A stretch of DNA of 33,767 nucleotides from an uncultured Eubacteriales bacterium (GTDB lineage: Bacteria > Bacillota > Clostridia > Lachnospirales > CAG-274). A model generated the notes under the pieces. The model had not been told where the DNA came from. It ran no database searches and saw only the letters and a list, made by a program, of their open reading frames with translations. The position numbers and the translations under genes are program-made. Of this stretch, positions 32,007 through 33,767 are shown one piece after another. The stretch covers positions 1-33,767 of the forward strand of contig CAJKOJ010000016.1 in NCBI GenBank assembly GCA_905201505.1. Reading direction: 5' to 3'. The first letter of the stretch is position 1, and the number at the start of each line of letters is the position of its first letter.

Positions 32007-33206
32007 ATGTTTGTATTTAGCACAATTGACGAAGCCCTTGAAGATATTAAAAAAGGTAAAATTATAATGGTAGTTGATGATGAAGACAGGGAAAACGAAG
32101 GAGATCTAGTAATGTCCGCTGAAATGGTCACTACAGAAACAATAAACTTTATGGCAACCTATGCAAAGGGGCTAATTTGTCTGCCCTCTGATAAAACTAT
32201 TATAGAAAAACTTTCACTGCCCCAAATGGTAGACAATAATACTGATAACCACTGTACAGCTTTTACTGTGTCAATTGACCATATAGATACCTCCACAGGT
32301 ATTTCTGCAGAAGAGCGTGCTTACACCGTAAGGAAATTTGTAGATGAGAGTTCTGCTGCTAATGATTTCAGACGACCCGGTCATATGTTCCCTCTCCTTG
32401 CAAAATCAGGCGGTGTTCTTGAAAGAAATGGTCATACAGAAGCAACAGTTGACCTTATGAAACTGGCAGGCTTAAAACCGGCAGGTATATGCTGTGAAAT
32501 TATGAAAGACGACGGCACAATGGCAAGACTTCCCGATCTAATTGAATTCAGTAAAAAGCATAATATTAAACTCATATCAATTGCTGATTTAATTGAGTAT
32601 ATTAAGGCAAAAAAATCTTTCCTTTACAGAAAAGTGTCAACAAAACTTATAACAAAATATGGTGAATTCAACATAAACGGCTACGTTGATGAAACTGGCA
32701 GAGAACATCTTGCTCTATATATGGGTAATATATCAGACGGAGAACCTGTTCTTTGCAGAGTACATTCAGAGTGCCTTACAGGTGACGCCTTAGGCTCAGT
32801 AAAATGTGACTGTGGTCAGCAGTATGAAGAAGCTATGAAAAGAATAGGAAATGAAGGAAGAGGTGTACTGATCTATATGCGTCAGGAAGGCAGAGGCATC
32901 GGACTTATAAACAAACTTAAAGCTTATGAGCTTCAAAGGCAGGGAATGGATACTGTTGAAGCAAATTTAGCCTTAGGATTCCCAGAGGATATACGCAGTT
33001 ACAATAAAGCAGCAGATATTTTAAAAGATTTAGGTATAAGCAAAATAAAACTTATGACTAATAACCCCGATAAAATAAATAAACTTACAAACTTAGGCAT
33101 TGAAGTATCAGAAAGAGTTCCTATTGTTGTAAATCATAGCCGCTGTGCAGATTTTTATATGCACACAAAACAGGAAAAAATGGGTCACTTATTAAACTTA
33201 AAATAA
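32007..33206 (+). CDS. ribBA: Bifunctional DHBP synthase / GTP cyclohydrolase II
   Basis: Supplies both precursors of riboflavin: the four-carbon unit from ribulose 5-phosphate and the pyrimidine from GTP. It has 399 residues, normal for the fusion. The N-terminal half has DDEDRENEGDLVM (24-36) and RPGHMFPLLA. The C-terminal half has the zinc site C-x10-C-x-C in ECLTGDALGSVKCDCG and the arginine/catalytic motif MRQEGRGIGL. AGGAGG lies before the ATG. Both halves keep their active-site motifs. Confidence 0.97.
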   Translation: MFVFSTIDEALEDIKKGKIIMVVDDEDRENEGDLVMSAEMVTTETINFMATYAKGLICLPSDKTIIEKLSLPQMVDNNTDNHCTAFTVSIDHIDTSTGISAEERAYTVRKFVDESSAANDFRRPGHMFPLLAKSGGVLERNGHTEATVDLMKLAGLKPAGICCEIMKDDGTMARLPDLIEFSKKHNIKLISIADLIEYIKAKKSFLYRKVSTKLITKYGEFNINGYVDETGREHLALYMGNISDGEPVLCRVHSECLTGDALGSVKCDCGQQYEEAMKRIGNEGRGVLIYMRQEGRGIGLINKLKAYELQRQGMDTVEANLALGFPEDIRSYNKAADILKDLGISKIKLMTNNPDKINKLTNLGIEVSERVPIVVNHSRCADFYMHTKQEKMGHLLNLK

Positions 33207-33221
33207 ATGGAGGTAGTAAAA

Positions 33222-33683
33222 ATGAAAAAATACGAAGGTAATTTAACAGCAAAGGGAAAAAAATTTGCAATAGTTGCATCAAGATTTAACGAATTTATAG
33301 TAAATAAGCTTGTAAGCGGTGCTGAAGATGCTTTTATAAGACACGGTGTCAGCAATGATGACATAAGCCTTGTATGGGTTCCCGGTGCTTTTGAAATTCC
33401 TTTAACTGCACAGAAACTTGCTAAAAGTGGCAAATATGATGCCGTAGTGTGCCTTGGAACTGTTATAAGAGGAGCAACAAGCCATTATGACTATGTCTGC
33501 AATGAGGTTTCAAAAGGCATTGCAAGCGTAGGCTTAAATACAAGTATTCCTGTAATTTTTGGCATTGTAACAACAGAAAATATTGAGCAGGCTATAGAAC
33601 GTGCAGGAACAAAAGCAGGCAACAAAGGCTTTGATGCTGCTGTTTCAGCTATTGAAATGGTAAATTTATTTGATATCATTTAA
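33222..33683 (+). CDS. ribH: 6,7-dimethyl-8-ribityllumazine synthase
   Basis: Condenses the pyrimidine and four-carbon units to lumazine; usually a 60-subunit capsid or pentamer. It has 153 residues. Seen are SRFNEFI (20-26), VPGAFEIP (53-60), GTVIRGATSHYDYVCNE with catalytic H88, and GIVTTENIEQA. An ATG at 33207 is in frame right after the ribBA stop, but it precedes GGAGG, which serves the ATG at 33222. Last rib gene; no clear terminator is seen in the remaining 84 bases. Confidence 0.97.
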   Translation: MKKYEGNLTAKGKKFAIVASRFNEFIVNKLVSGAEDAFIRHGVSNDDISLVWVPGAFEIPLTAQKLAKSGKYDAVVCLGTVIRGATSHYDYVCNEVSKGIASVGLNTSIPVIFGIVTTENIEQAIERAGTKAGNKGFDAAVSAIEMVNLFDII

Positions 33684-33767
33684 TTTAAATTACAACAAAA
33701 CTGCTTATATGATTTAAGGATTTTATTCCGTAACATTTTTAACTTCTTTCATATAATATATTAATAT

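Noticed and set aside
33684..33767. TATAAT at 33752-33757 as a promoter for the next gene
   Set aside because: No usable -35 at 16-18 bases and the window ends before a gene; in this AT-rich stretch the hexamer is expected by chance. No terminator for ribH is visible either.
1..33767. Defence island, CRISPR array, insertion sequence or prophage
   Set aside because: No spaced direct repeats, transposase, integrase, restriction enzyme or phage structural genes were found; gene content is core chromosomal throughout.

Overview
The window is AT-rich DNA from a spore-forming, low-GC Clostridia-type Firmicute. The evidence is the YqfC/YqfD sporulation pair, strong AGGAGG ribosome-binding sites, sigma-A type promoters (TTGACA/TATAAT, often with an extended -10) and gene orders shared with Bacillus and Clostridia. 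The mreBCD-mrdA-minDE-rodA-mgsA order suggests something near the Lachnospiraceae. I cannot name a species. Nearly everything is chromosomal housekeeping. I see no insertion sequence, prophage, CRISPR array, tRNA or rRNA.

Layout. (1) 1-6337, minus strand: one operon, yicC-gmk-rpoZ-priA-def-fmt-zinc metallopeptidase, the last gene cut by the window edge. (2) 6489-8249, plus: rqcH (ribosome quality control), divergent from yicC. (3) 8353-8883, minus: a small MurNAc-L-alanine amidase without an export signal. (4) 9215-11782, plus: two tandem membrane-anchored HtrA proteases behind an unusual repeat-rich control region. (5) 11890-14110, minus: miaA and a PLP enzyme of the YnbB/aluminium-resistance family. 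(6) 14363-22351, plus: a rod-shape and division-site block, mreB, mreC, mreD, mrdA (PBP2), minD, minE, rodA, an mgsA-like gene and a DUF1294 membrane protein. (7) 22453-24206, minus: a cupin gene translationally coupled to a sensor histidine kinase. (8) 24364-29996, plus: yqfC, yqfD, phoH, ybeY, cdd, a family-4 uracil-DNA glycosylase, era, yqzL and recO. (9) 29979-33683, plus: promoter, FMN riboswitch, two consecutive terminators and ribD-ribE-ribBA-ribH.

How the genes work together. Block 6 builds the lateral wall and positions the septum, but it has no minC, and its mgsA-like protein has lost several catalytic residues. Block 8 links 30S maturation and ribosome checking (YbeY, Era), sporulation, pyrimidine salvage and DNA repair. 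Block 9 makes riboflavin under FMN feedback.

The observations I rate most worth checking are these: a 9-base mimicry between the 5' edge of the FMN aptamer and the second of two terminators; the catalytically altered MgsA homologue inside the cell-shape operon; the cupin/histidine-kinase pair with no response regulator; the Min pair without MinC; and 11-bp-phased repeats in front of the htrA pair. I found no clear-cut new defence or mobile system.
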